Source of the DNA: Lyophyllum atratum
Lineage: Eukaryota; Basidiomycota; Agaricomycetes; Agaricales; Lyophyllaceae
DNA: 64,000 bases
Direction: 5' to 3'
Assembly: GCA_014905825.1 (NCBI GenBank)
Contig: JACGCN010000030.1
Location: 558,001 to 622,000, forward strand
A program made the translations under genes and the position numbers. Below are positions 11,598-21,058 of this stretch, in pieces. A model generated the notes under the pieces. The model had not been told where the DNA came from, did not search any database, and saw only the letters and a program-made list of their open reading frames with translations. Positions within the stretch are counted from its first letter, which is position 1. Each line of letters opens with the position of its first letter.

Positions 11598-11667
11598 TGA
11601 CTACACCAGGAATTGAACCTGGGACCTCCTGACATGCAGAAAAACATGGTCAAACTCACTTCAGTCA
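11598..11667 (-). tRNA. tRNA-like sequence, probably a tRNA relic or SINE head
   Basis: Read on the minus strand, the 3' half has a textbook T arm (CCAGG-TTCAATT-CCTGG, containing the B-box GGTTCAATTCC) followed by an acceptor-like end TGTAGTCA. The 5' end GACTGAA pairs only partly with it. A stem CATG/CATG frames a T-rich, anticodon-like loop, but no clean 5-bp anticodon stem, D arm or 7-nt loop can be drawn. I therefore do not assign an amino acid and regard it as a relic or a SINE-type promoter. Confidence 0.3.
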
Positions 11668-12414
11668 CCCCATATCTGACTACAGTTAGTAACATTCATT
11701 CTAGGGAAATAAATGTACTAATTGTACAAGTTGAGGTGGAGCATCCAGGTTATTGGCAGCTACCAGCATCCATGGGAGCTGACCATCCAGGCACTTGGTA
11801 GCTGCTTGGTAGCTGCATAGAAGTAGAGCCTCCACCACCATCCACATGGATCATCCGCTGTGGGTGCTCCCAAGTAAATGGTAGCTCCCAAACCAGATAT
11901 GTGTGTCACAGGGTCTCTGGGGTCCTCAGTCAAAAATGAAATCTGAAAATATGCATTATTGCCCTAGTAGCTTGTGCTTGTGTTGATTGTACTTGCTACG
12001 TATAGCCTATCTAATGTGAATACACCATCCTTCTAACTGTCAGTCACCAGAATCAAACCAGAACATTCATGAATAAATCTGGGACATTTACGTACACACA
12101 CACACCCTGTCAGACTTGCGCAAACCTATCCACCTGCTAAATACATTATCCCATAAACTATCAGTCATCAGAATATTTGCAAATACATCAGAGAAGTTTA
12201 CGAGCACTCACGCACATCTAGGGATGGTGCAGGTGAAGGTTACCCATGCAGATTTTTTTAATCCTTACACTTATGCAAATCCTTACACTTATGCAGATAT
12301 TTCAGGTAGTCAATACTGCTGTCCACATCACTGGTAAAGTTGCTGTCCAGAGCATCCATATAGCATTGATACTTGGGAGGTTTCTGTCGGAAGCCTCTAC
12401 TGGAGCCTCCAAAG
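11668..12414. other. gene-free spacer with scattered minisatellite-like units
   Basis: No gene was found. Short CCAGGTAGCT/CATCCA-type words related to the minisatellite downstream occur around 11740-11890. A 14-bp ATCCTTACACTTATGCA-like word is doubled at about 12260-12295. Confidence 0.35.
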
Positions 12415-12736
12415 TAGCCTCTAACTTCCAAGTAGCGTCCAGGTAGCTCCCAGCTTCCAAGGAGCCTCCAGCTTCCACAACTAGCATCCAGGGAGTACCT
12501 GGCTCTTAGCTTCGAAGTAGCCTCCAGCCTCCAAGGAGCTTCCAACTAGCATCGAGATTCCAACTAGCATCCAGATCCCTAGTAGCCTCCAGTGTCCAAG
12601 TAGCCTACAGCGTCCAAGAAGCGTCCAGCTTCCAAGTAGCACCCAGCTTCCAAGTAGTATCCAGTGTCCAAGTAGCACCCAACGTCCAAGTAGCATCCAG
12701 CTCCCAAGTAGCACCCAGCTTCCAAGTAGCATCCAA
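12415..12736. repeat. 18-bp degenerate minisatellite
   Basis: About 17 tandem units of consensus CCAAGTAGCAYCCAGCTT, with point changes and some length variants. Because 18 is a multiple of three, the minus strand stays open and reads as W-x-L-L-G-x hexapeptide repeats (for example GSWVLLGSWMLLGRWVLLG). No start context, homology or flanking gene supports translation. Confidence 0.8.
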
Positions 12737-12962
12737 GTTATTTTATCAGTTCTAGCAACAAGACTATTTTTCAAACTCTTGGAAGTATTATGCACGTGCT
12801 AACAAAATTGCCAGTTAACACTGTCCTTAACGCCGAATCGACCCGAATCGACCCGTCAGCCAAATTGCCCATCCAGAAATGCCGACCTTATATAGACAGA
12901 TCGACTATCATCTGTCATAAGGTCAGCTACCGGAGACTATCCATTACTTGAACTTCTACCGC

Positions 12963-13212
12963 AGTTGGCGAGTCGCTCACTTTCCATGTTGAACTTTATT
13001 CCCAATGTAGAATTTTTTTCATTTTTAATAGTCACGCTGCCAACACTGATCAAAACAATTAAGTCGTAACATATGTACGCCGCCGACAGTGGGCGGGATG
13101 AGTGCTAAGTAGTACTGAGTACTTGAGTCTTCGAGGGTTACCAACTCGTACATATGCACTGTCCCCGATTTGGAATAAAGTTCAATGCGGAAAGTCAAGA
13201 GTGCGGTTGGCG
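12963..13212. repeat. nested imperfect inverted repeat (long hairpin)
   Basis: The outer arms pair ACTTTCCATGTTGAACTTTA (12979 on) with the complement of GGAATAAAGTTCAATGCGGA (13172 on), extended by GTTGGCG/GGTTGGCG-type ends. The inner arms CATATGTACG (about 13070) and CGTACATATG (about 13147) are perfect complements. The whole could fold as a ~250-nt hairpin or be a small decayed MITE. No target duplication was found. Confidence 0.55.
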
Positions 13213-13599
13213 TCATCGCATCGTGATCCTTATGCCCTTATGATGAAGTCAATAGCACAATATGGTTTGAAAAGTTGAATTTATTTCGACTACATGATAC
13301 ATTTATAAGTAACTATATTAAAAAAAGAGAGCCATGCGGCGTAGCTCGGTGGCGCGGCGGCGTGAATAGATGTGTTGCGGCTGGGACCCCAGCGTGACGT
13401 CGGCAGCGTTGTTCTTGAGGTCGTGGCAGCGGGTCCGCGAGCGGCGATGCAGTGAATGCCGTGCTTGGGCCACGGTGACGTAGCAGGGCCCCAGCGTCGT
13501 CCTTATGAGGAGGCGGAGATGGTGATGTGGTGGGGCGGCGGCGCAGTGCATGCTTGCGAGTAATGATGTGATGGGTGCGGCAGCGTCCTGCGATCATCG

Positions 13600-14055
13600 T
13601 GACGTGGCAGGGCCGTGGCGTCGTCGTCGCGAGGTGGACGTGCTGGGGCAGCAGCGGAGGGGTGCGTGACGTGGTGGAGTGGCGTCGTCGGTGGGCTGGT
13701 GCCGGTGGTGTGTGACGTGGCAGGTGACGGGGTGGCGTCGTCGGTGGGCTGGAGCTGGTGGCGTGTGACGTGGCAGGTGGCGGGGTGGCGTCGTCGGTGG
13801 GCTAGTGCAGTGGTGTGTAACGTGGCGGGGCAGCGTCGTGAGTGGTGTGGTGCTGGTGGTGCAACGTGGTGGGGCCGCATCCTGAGTGGTGCTGGTGCCG
13901 GTGGTGCGATATGGCGGGGCGACGGGCGATATGCTGGTGCCGGTGATTTGTGACGTGGCGGGACGGCATCGTGGGTGGTGCTGGTGCTATGGCGTGACGT
14001 GGTGGGGGTGCGTGGTGGTGTATTTCGTGGCGGGGAGACGTCGTGGGTAGTGGTC
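13600..14055. repeat. ~53-bp GC-rich tandem repeat array
   Basis: The unit GGCGTCGTCGGTGGGCTGG...GTGTGACGTGGCAGG starts at 13681, 13734 and 13787, giving a 53-bp period. More diverged units built on GTGGTG(C/T)GACGTGG extend on both sides. The array has far more G on the plus strand than the flanks, and the open frames in it on both strands are by-products. No gene is called here. Confidence 0.8.
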
Positions 14056-15613
14056 CTGGCAGGCGACGTGGCACCGCCGGCGGCGGTCATCGTCGTGGTC
14101 GTGGCCGGGGCTGGTGTTAGTGAGGGGTGGTGCACGTGGTGTGTGTGACGCACCTGGCGGCTCTCCCTCTACTGGGGTCTGCCCTCACTTATCGCCCCCC
14201 CTCCCCCCTCGCGTGCCTGCTGTCGATGTCGATGTCGATGTTGGTTGGTGTGGTGAGGCTGGTCGTTGCAGGGCGTGCAACGTGGTCCTAGGCCAAATCA
14301 ACGGCCGGTGGGGTTCCATTGGTCGTCCTCCGCCGTCTCACATCCCTCTATGAGGGGAGGAGGGCGCCATGTCGTCGTGGTGGGCCTGGATGAGGTAGAA
14401 AATACAAGTAACCTATAAGAAGCAAACAAGAGATGTTAGTACGGTTTTCAGGGCTAAAACATGTAAATAACGGTAAAATAACTTACTTCACAAAGTTTCA
14501 CAGCTGGATGGCTATCCAGCGTGGTGTTGTAGTGGTCAGAGGGACGAAGACGGCGGTGTTGAAGACGATTTTCGCGTCTCGGGCGTTGCCGAGCGCGATT
14601 CCCACGCCTCTTCGACGTTCGGAACGACGACAACTGAGGCTCGTCCTGCTCCGTTGACGTTGTCCGGTGCTATATTTAGTGTCGGGATGTGTCTAAGATG
14701 ATGTATGGAGGACTACCGCGGTCGAAATTTACTTAGATATGTAGTAATGGTAGATTTACTTACAGATTAATCAATCTCGGCACAGGTTTTGTGCCATTAC
14801 AGAAGTATTTCGAGAACTGAAAAGCATCTACAGTAGGTAGAAACAATTGAACACTTGTAGCATTGAAAGAGAGTACATTAGACTTGAAATGTGAAAAAAA
14901 ATGAAGGGGTTCTTTGGACAGGGCATTTGGGAGGAAGCTTCGAGGTCTTAAAACACAAGTGAAATAGCATCCAACACATCAAAAGTGCCGTATTTCATGT
15001 ATTCCGAGCACAACTCTTTCCACATTTCATTGTAGCTCAAACTAAGACTACCAGTGGGTTGGGGCAATGTATTAGAGTAGATATCAGGCCTCAGAAAGCG
15101 AAGGTCTGAAAGCTTTGATCAAATCGATCTATTCAAGTCAAAAAGGGTTTTATCCGGTGAGGAGCTTCAAACATTGATGCTGTGAGCACCCTCAAACACC
15201 ACATTGCTATTAATGCATCTGTTCCTACCTTCACCTCTCTATTCTCCTGTGAGACCACCATTGGCTGGTTACGCTTAACAGAGTCTGCCTTCTTTGGTCT
15301 CGGCAAAATCAACAGATATGAAATCCACATCGGTGGTGCAACTTTCTTACTTCTTTTGGGTATGGACCCATGGGTAGTGTAGAATATCACAGAGTAAGTT
15401 AACCTTAGTCTCCAGACACAGAGTGTAAACGTGACTGTATTGATCTGTACATCAGGAAAAAGGTCGAAGCCTAAGTAGGCCAAAATGACCTACCTAGGCA
15501 TTTTTGCAGATTAGATTAGTCCCAGATATGTAGAGGGCTGTAGGTGTCACTTACAATATGTAGGCCAGCATAGTAGATTGTAGGTCTGGATATGTTTAGC
15601 TGTTTAGGTGTTG
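14056..15613. other. gene-free spacer
   Basis: GC-rich sequence continues to about 14350 and then becomes A/T-rich. No protein was recognised. An inverted repeat GCCTAAGTAGG...CCTACCTAGGC lies at about 15468-15498, and a dispersed repeat lies at 15374-15435. Confidence 0.35.
15374..15435. repeat. dispersed repeat shared with 28324-28440
   Basis: TGTAGAATATCACAGAGTAA and five following bases, then CTTAGTCTCCAGACACAGAG and TGTAAA, recur near 28324 and 28422. There the two halves are separated by about 60 extra bases. ACATCAGGAAAAAGGT at about 15450 is the exact reverse complement of the bases just before the 28.3-kb copy. Confidence 0.6.
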
Positions 15614-15615
15614 TA

Positions 15616-16783
15616 CTCGTGGTGGCCAAAAGTGTGGAAACACGTGACGTGATAAACAAACATAGAATATGTGTCGTTACAAATATAGCACTTTCCATGC
15701 CTCCTGCAGGAGTCCACGAATTTATCGCATACTCGCTCTACATGACAAAAACTACACTTACTGGGAAATAGCGGCAAAAGTAGACAAGTGCTCGGTCTCC
15801 GCCGCTTGGAAGACTGTTGAGCATGAGAAACTTCATCATACTCGCAATACACTTCCTCGTTCAGGCCGTCTACGCGCTGTCAGCCCTCGAAAGAAGCGCA
15901 GGGTCCTCCGTGACCTCAAGAGCAACCGATTTGCACCGTATCTGGAGATTGCGAGGTCTATGGGTGACATCACAGCCCGTCAAGTACGACGAACCACTGC
16001 ATCTGATGATTACCATCGCCGCGTTGCGCGCAGAAAGCCATTTCTAAGTGCCAAAGCAGTCGAAGCACATCTACTATGGGCAAAGGGGGATAAGCGGAGG
16101 GATTGGAAGCAGGTTATCTGGACAGACAAATCAAAAATCGAGACTGGCGAGAGACCTGGACATGACTGTGTCACTCGTTTACCGGACGAGGAATATCTAC
16201 CCGAGATGATAGCGCCAACTTTTTGAAGTGGTCGCCAATCCATCATGGTATGGGCCTGCATCATGCACAATGCGAAGGGGCCAATTATTCGCACTCAATG
16301 GTCAGAAGTATGTTGACCAAGTGGTTACAGGACCAGTAAGGGACTTCTGGCTGGTGCACGAGGAGGAGAGGGGCTAAGGCATTCTCGTTGTTGAAGATGG
16401 GGCACCATCACATAGGAGCGTCATTGCGAAGGACGCACGAGTCAAGGTCGGCTACTCGCTCAAAAATCGTGTGGCGGATATTTCGGGATCCTCTAATACT
16501 CTAGACAAGCTTTGGGAGGCAGTTCAACAGGCTTGGGACCAGATATCGATTGAAAACATTCAGAAGCATACCAGTAGGATGGCTGACCGTATTTCTGCTG
16601 TAGAGAAGGCCAAAGGTTGGCACACTTCTTTTTGACTTGCACATACATTTATTAGATTGATATACATATACTACATTTGTTGCTTGGGTATTCTTTTGAG
16701 TGTTTGAGGAAGAAAATGTGAAATCCTACGAGGTGATGATTTCAGTGCACGTCATGTGTTTTCACACTTTTGGCCACCACGAG
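15616..16783 (+). mobile_element. Tc1/mariner-type DNA transposon, defective (1,168 bp)
   Basis: The inverted ends are CTCGTGGTGGCCAAAAGTGT at 15616 and its complement ending at 16783, continuing with one or two mismatches for about 35 bp. TA dinucleotides flank both ends (15614-15615, 16784-16785), as expected for Tc1/mariner. The single internal gene encodes a broken transposase. Only one copy is in this window. Confidence 0.9.
15669..16635 (+). pseudogene. Tc1/mariner transposase, inactivated
   Basis: The N-terminal helix-turn-helix region is readable (YWEIAAKVDKCSVSAAWKTV), with a second helix-rich segment before the catalytic part. The first catalytic Asp sits in VIWTDKSKIE and the second in LVVEDGAPSHRSVI. 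The region that should read S-P-D-L-N-P-I-E-x-L-W is altered to SGSSNTLDKLW, losing the motif. A stop at 16224-16226, another near 16313 and a frame change near 16330 break the gene. The protein cannot be functional as it stands. Confidence 0.85.
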
Positions 16784-16866
16784 TAGTGCACGTAAGATGA
16801 TGAACAGATCGATGAATGCAATTGTTATGCTAGTACATGCTAGTACACAAGTAACTATCTAAGAAT

Positions 16867-17061
16867 CTAAGAAGCCTCAATTGACTCCTTGTGGTCATAG
16901 AACCCGAAAGCCATCAACTCTTTCACCAGTACTCCCCAGCGCGCATCTCGGAGTTGAATCTTGGAACTGATCGACAACAATTGACTTAGCAGTTATGATT
17001 GGTAGGAATGTGGCATGACGTACCATGCACGCAAACAAGGTCTGCAGTTCTCAGTGTTCAT
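16867..17061 (-). CDS. small hypothetical ORF, one intron
   Basis: With a GTACGT...GATCAG intron removed, the minus strand reads MNTENCRPCLRACSKIQLRD then ARWGVLVKELMAFGFYDHKE, ending SIEAS (46 residues). Donor, acceptor and branch-like CTAA are all present and the join keeps frame, which is the main support. The sequence was not recognised. It may be a leftover exon of a larger gene disturbed by the neighbouring transposons. Confidence 0.3.
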
Positions 17062-17230
17062 TTCGAAGTGGGGTTAAAGGTATTGACTGGTAGAGATACG
17101 TTGGGAGCTTACCGCACTGGGCAAAGCAATGATAGAACGAGGCAGGCATGCTGAAAATATGTACACATCAGTGAACGATAGATGTAGGGAAAGCGATGAC
17201 AACTGACCTCGACAAGCCTCTCTTGGGTCT

Positions 17231-17743
17231 GTGCGAGCTGGAACATCTAAGCCAGCAGTCCCTGGGAAGCCTCCTGCGAAGAAGTCAAAGATGGAGGAAT
17301 TCACCGCTATCGCTCAGGCCGAAGAAATTAGTCGCCAGAAAGAGTTGGACCTTGCAAGAACTAAGGTGGAGGCTGTGGCACGGGTGAAGGTTGAATCAGA
17401 GAAGGCAATTCTTCAGGCGAAGCTGGCGATGATAGAGAGTAAGAAAGAGGAGAGGGCGGACAAGCGACAGGTGAAGCATGAGGTGAAGATGGAAAAGATG
17501 TGACTACAACACAAGTTGCAGTTGGCTCGACTGCGACAGCAGAACACAGATCTCGGGCCATCATCATACGCGTCGGCAACACCATCATCCCAGCCATCCG
17601 ATGCATTCCCATTCACCGACATGTCTATATCCGATGTTTCCTTTTCCACTTCTTCCTCTTCGAGCGGCAATGGTGTGGATGATTGGGAGGCCCTTGCTCC
17701 CTATGGTATGTTTTTACCCTCTCCGCACACCGGTACAACTTAA
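17231..17743 (+). pseudogene. coiled-coil protein, likely Harbinger-associated ORF1, with premature stop
   Basis: The frame contains KPPAKKSKMEEFTAIAQAEE followed by a long Lys/Glu/Arg/Gln helix, interrupted by TGA at 17501-17503. It then continues in the same frame as LQHKLQLARLRQQN and a Ser-rich tail (SDVSFSTSSSSSGNGVDDWE). The stop is probably a CGA changed to TGA. Basic coiled-coil proteins of this type accompany Harbinger/PIF transposases as Myb/NAM-like second ORFs. It is convergent with the transposase that starts at 21021. The functional assignment is inferred from context. Confidence 0.5.
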
Positions 17744-18381
17744 TACTCGAGTAAAAAGTGCTCGTAGACAGAATAAATTGCTTGTCTTATCTAGTCTACC
17801 AAATCGTGTCATCTAGAAGCCATCGTCTGACCCACTATCTTCTGAACTCTGCCCTTCATCATGTCTACGCTGCCGATGAGATGCCTGCCGCTCCTTGGCA
17901 CGAAATAACTGAGCTTTTAATCTCTCACGCCGTGCTTTGGCTGCATGCAAACTGCGGGGTACACCCCTACCAATCTGTGGAGGAGGTGGTGGGAGCCTGC
18001 TGTCAGAGGAAGATGCTGATGATGATAGCCCTTCAGCAACGAATGGATCTGTTTCCTCTGCACTCAACCTGCCACACTCCTCAAGCTCACAAATCATCAC
18101 AAATGCGTGAAGACCTATGCAGCTCACCACCCAATACGTAGCAAATTTGTGAGTGGCTTCACTCTTGATGTTTATCTGAAGACCCTTCAGTGACTGAAAT
18201 CGTCCCTTGAGGAAGCCGATCGCATGCTCAGACCGAATGCGGACCATGGAAACATGGTTGTTAAATACCTCGTTATCTTCAAGATCACGGTCCGGTCTTT
18301 TGTATGGTGCCACGAGCCAGATCTCGATCTGCTTCCTTGGTAAGATCTCAGATGATGTTTGCTGTAAGGTAACAGCACACA

Positions 18382-18500
18382 CCAACACTCCCACAGACCG
18401 GTCAAGACGCAAAATGAAAATCAGAATAAAATGAGAAAATAAACATAAAATAAAGATGCTCCCACAGACTTCGAGAGCCATCAATTTTAGAGGGTGTATG
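18382..18500 (-). repeat. 119-bp LTR-element tail fragment inside Harbinger coding region
   Basis: On the minus strand this segment matches 19902-20020 of the neighbouring retrotransposon (gag end, the CTGTGGGAG polypurine-like region and the first six LTR bases TGTTGG) with only two differences. Both differences are CpG-to-TpG/CpA changes. It lacks an LTR, a TSD and the rest of the element. Confidence 0.8.
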
Positions 18501-18928
18501 GGATAGGCAGAATCACCCCAAATAAACTCCTCCCCTTCCAGAAATAAATCATATTCTTAATAGAAGTGTGTCTCATCCCAGGCTGTCGAATCGTGAGTAC
18601 TTCCCGTGAAGCCATATCCAAAGTCGATAATTCAAAGATTGGGCATGGAGATGATCTTGAGCAGATGTTAGTCATCGTCGAGTCATGGAGGCTACGGCGT
18701 ACTCACCTGAATGTTCAATGAATAGTTACATTTTTGATAACTTTCCCCGTACCAGAACGGACGGTCATACAAAGTCACAAGAGTCCCGTCAACCATGCAC
18801 CATCCATCGCGCCAGGCTTTACAGGAGGTCCGTTCAACCCAACATTTGGCCTTCTCCTTCTCTTCTTGCGTAGGAGGTCGAACGGCCTCGTCTATAAAGT
18901 CCTTGCAAAGAATTGCAGTCATTACACA

Positions 18929-20220
18929 TGTTGGAGTTGACCGGCTGAGCCGACAAATTCTATATTTAGTCCTATTCAGCTTATTTTCAGTTTGTGCCGT
19001 AGTTTATTTTCCGCTTTATTTCTCTTCCCTTTCAAGTATATATTCGATGATCTACAGTACTGGTACAGTAGTGGAATACATCTGTTAACCCCCCCTCACC
19101 TTGTCCTCGTCCCCCGAAGTCTGGTTTCCAACAGGTTATGGGCCCCAAGCTTTCACTGTTCACATTGTTCGCATCACCCTCGGCTATCTTATTTTGATTA
19201 TCTAATCGTCTCGGAAGCCTCTGACTGTACTGGAGCATCGCATCGAAAGCCGTCGACTGTACTGACGCACAGAAGCCTCCGACTGTACTGGAGCACGGAA
19301 GCCACAGACTGTACTTGCGCAACGGAAGCCCTCGATTGTACTGAGGCACGGAATCTAGAATGGGACAGAAAGGTTTCACGAAGTTGGACGACAAGAATTA
19401 TGACTCGTGGGAATTTGAGATTCGGGCGGAGTTGAAGAGGACATTGCCATGTGGGGCAAGTTTATATCATTCAGGAAGGCCGACGAGGTCTCTATGCGCA
19501 CGCACATCGGCAATATTCACACGCTCTCCGACAAGCTCAATCATCTTGGCGAAACCCCCTCGAACGCCCTCACCATCGCAGTTCTATTCAAATCCCTTCC
19601 CCCCGCTTACAGCTCGCTTATCGTCTCACTCGACTCACACGAGAAATCCACCGACCTCGATTTCATCATTGGTCGTGTTCTAAATGAAGAAACTCGCCTT
19701 GCCGACGATTGCGGCAACCACACCCACGGCATCAAAACTAGCGCCCTGCATGCTGATTCGTGCCCACGCAACAAAAACACCGACAAATCGAAGATCCAGT
19801 GCTTCCGATGCAACGAATTTGGCCATTACGAAAGCAAGTGCAAGGAACCGGCCACTGCCGCACCGGACCCCAAGGCTATGGTTGCATCGACATCGCGCGT
19901 CGCATACACCCTCTAAAATTGATGGCTCTCGAAGTCTGTGGGAGCATCTTTATTTTATGTTTATTTTCTCATTTTATTCTGATTTTCGTTTTGCGTCTCG
20001 ACCGGTCTGTGGGAGTGTTGGAGTTGACCGGCCGAGCCGACAAATTCTATATTTAGTCCTATTCAGCTTATTTTCAGTTTGTGCCGTAGTTTATTTTCCG
20101 CTTTATTTCTCTTCCCTTTCAAGTATATATTCGATGATCTACAGTACTGGTACAGTAGTGGAATACATCTGTTAACCCCCCCTCACCTTGTCCTTGTCCC
20201 CCGAAGTCTGGTTTCTAACA
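18929..20220 (+). mobile_element. gag-only LTR retrotransposon, copy 1 (copia-like, non-autonomous)
   Basis: Two 205-bp LTRs (18929-19133 and 20016-20220) begin TGTTGG, end AACA and differ at three positions. GGTTATGGGCCCC just after the 5' LTR is the likely primer-binding site, and CTGTGGGAG just before the 3' LTR the polypurine tract. The interior encodes only a gag, with no protease, integrase or reverse transcriptase. Flanks are ACACA on the left and ACATG on the right, an imperfect 5-bp target duplication. The insertion splits the Harbinger transposase. Confidence 0.88.
19360..19916 (+). pseudogene. retroelement gag with internal deletion (copy 1)
   Basis: It starts MGQKGFTKLDDKNYDSWEFE, as in copy 2, but after AELKR about 235 nt are missing relative to copy 2. 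The frame shifts, and the remaining part (MWGKFISFRKADEVSMRTHI onward) is read in another frame. A zinc knuckle CFRCNEFGHYESKC is intact near the C-terminus. It needs a trans-supplied polymerase in any case. Confidence 0.8.
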
Positions 20221-21058
20221 ACATGTCGTGTTGCAAGAGATACTGTGCCCTTCGCATACCCTGACCACCTCGCAACACTATCCAATCCAGCTGCGTTGCC
20301 AAAGTGTCCGAAGCGGTAAAGAGTGATGGCAAGCTGGTCTTCGACAGGCATTTGCTCGTTTTGTGAGTTGTTGGAAAAGATCGAGTCGCCAAGTAGCCGA
20401 TTGACCATTCGATCGAATGTGTAAGGTGAGACGCGAAGTTCCCGTCGAAAGATATCTGGGCGGTCGTGTTTATCCAGGTCTAGGATATGGCGAAGATCAG
20501 CAGGTGGTCTGGACATGCGGTTGCATAGACTGTAGTGCCTTGTAACGGTGCGCATACATGCCCTTAACAGATTCCCGAACAAAATTTGACATACATGTAG
20601 TGGCCTGTACGCGTGGAGCCTCAACATCATCCTCTGGGTTCCAGTCCTCGACATCTCCCTCGATTCCCAAGTCCCACTCTAACTCATCATTGAAGTCATC
20701 ACTTTCCTCACCCCCTCCAGAGTCCTCGTCTTCCTCATCAGAGCTTTCCCAACTCCCTTCAGAAGTCACAGAGCTGGAATCAGCACTGGAGCTGCTAGAT
20801 TCTGTGTCGAAGGTGGGCTCCATGTCTATGTCATCAAATTGAAGTGTTTCAAGCCGAGTATCCGCCAGAAATTCATCGATGCGAGAAGAGTGTGGATTTA
20901 GCTGACGTTGTGCGTCGCGTCGAACTCTGCGTCTCCTGCGTCGAGCATGCTCCCTGAAGAACTGAATAAAACCCTTGAGTAGATTTGCGGCACAGATTTG
21001 ACGGTCTGTGCGACGAGGCATGAAAGCAGATGCCAGTAGAATAAGATAAGAGCATTAT

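Larger units (their letters stand above)
17813..21021 (-). pseudogene. Harbinger (DDE_4) transposase, split by a retrotransposon
   Basis: The gene starts at ATG 21021 (MPRRTDRQICAANLLKGFIQ) with an Arg-rich then acidic Ser/Asp/Glu N-terminus. It continues through SPYTFDRMVNRLLGDSIF and GYAKGTVSLATRHV, the helix-turn-helix region. There an LTR element (18929-20220) interrupts it. The reading resumes with MTAILCKDFIDEAVRPP, CMVDGTLVTLYDRPFWYGES (first Asp), IIDFGYGFTGSTHDSTAWDE, GDSAYPI (second Asp) and VRIRSEHAIGFLKGRFQSLK (Glu). Removing the LTR element restores the frame at ATRHV-MTAIL. Two further in-frame stops (before IIDFGYG and after HFY) look like C-to-T changes. A 119-bp foreign segment also lies between GDSAYPI and LVAPYKRP. 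The gene is dead. Confidence 0.85.

Noticed and set aside
13503..14153. Long open frames on both strands of the GC-rich region
   Set aside because: They are translations of the 53-bp tandem array and its diverged flanks, with no start context, splice sites or recognisable protein.
14433..14657. 74-codon plus-strand frame with basic C-terminus
   Set aside because: Isolated short frame without homology or promoter signals.
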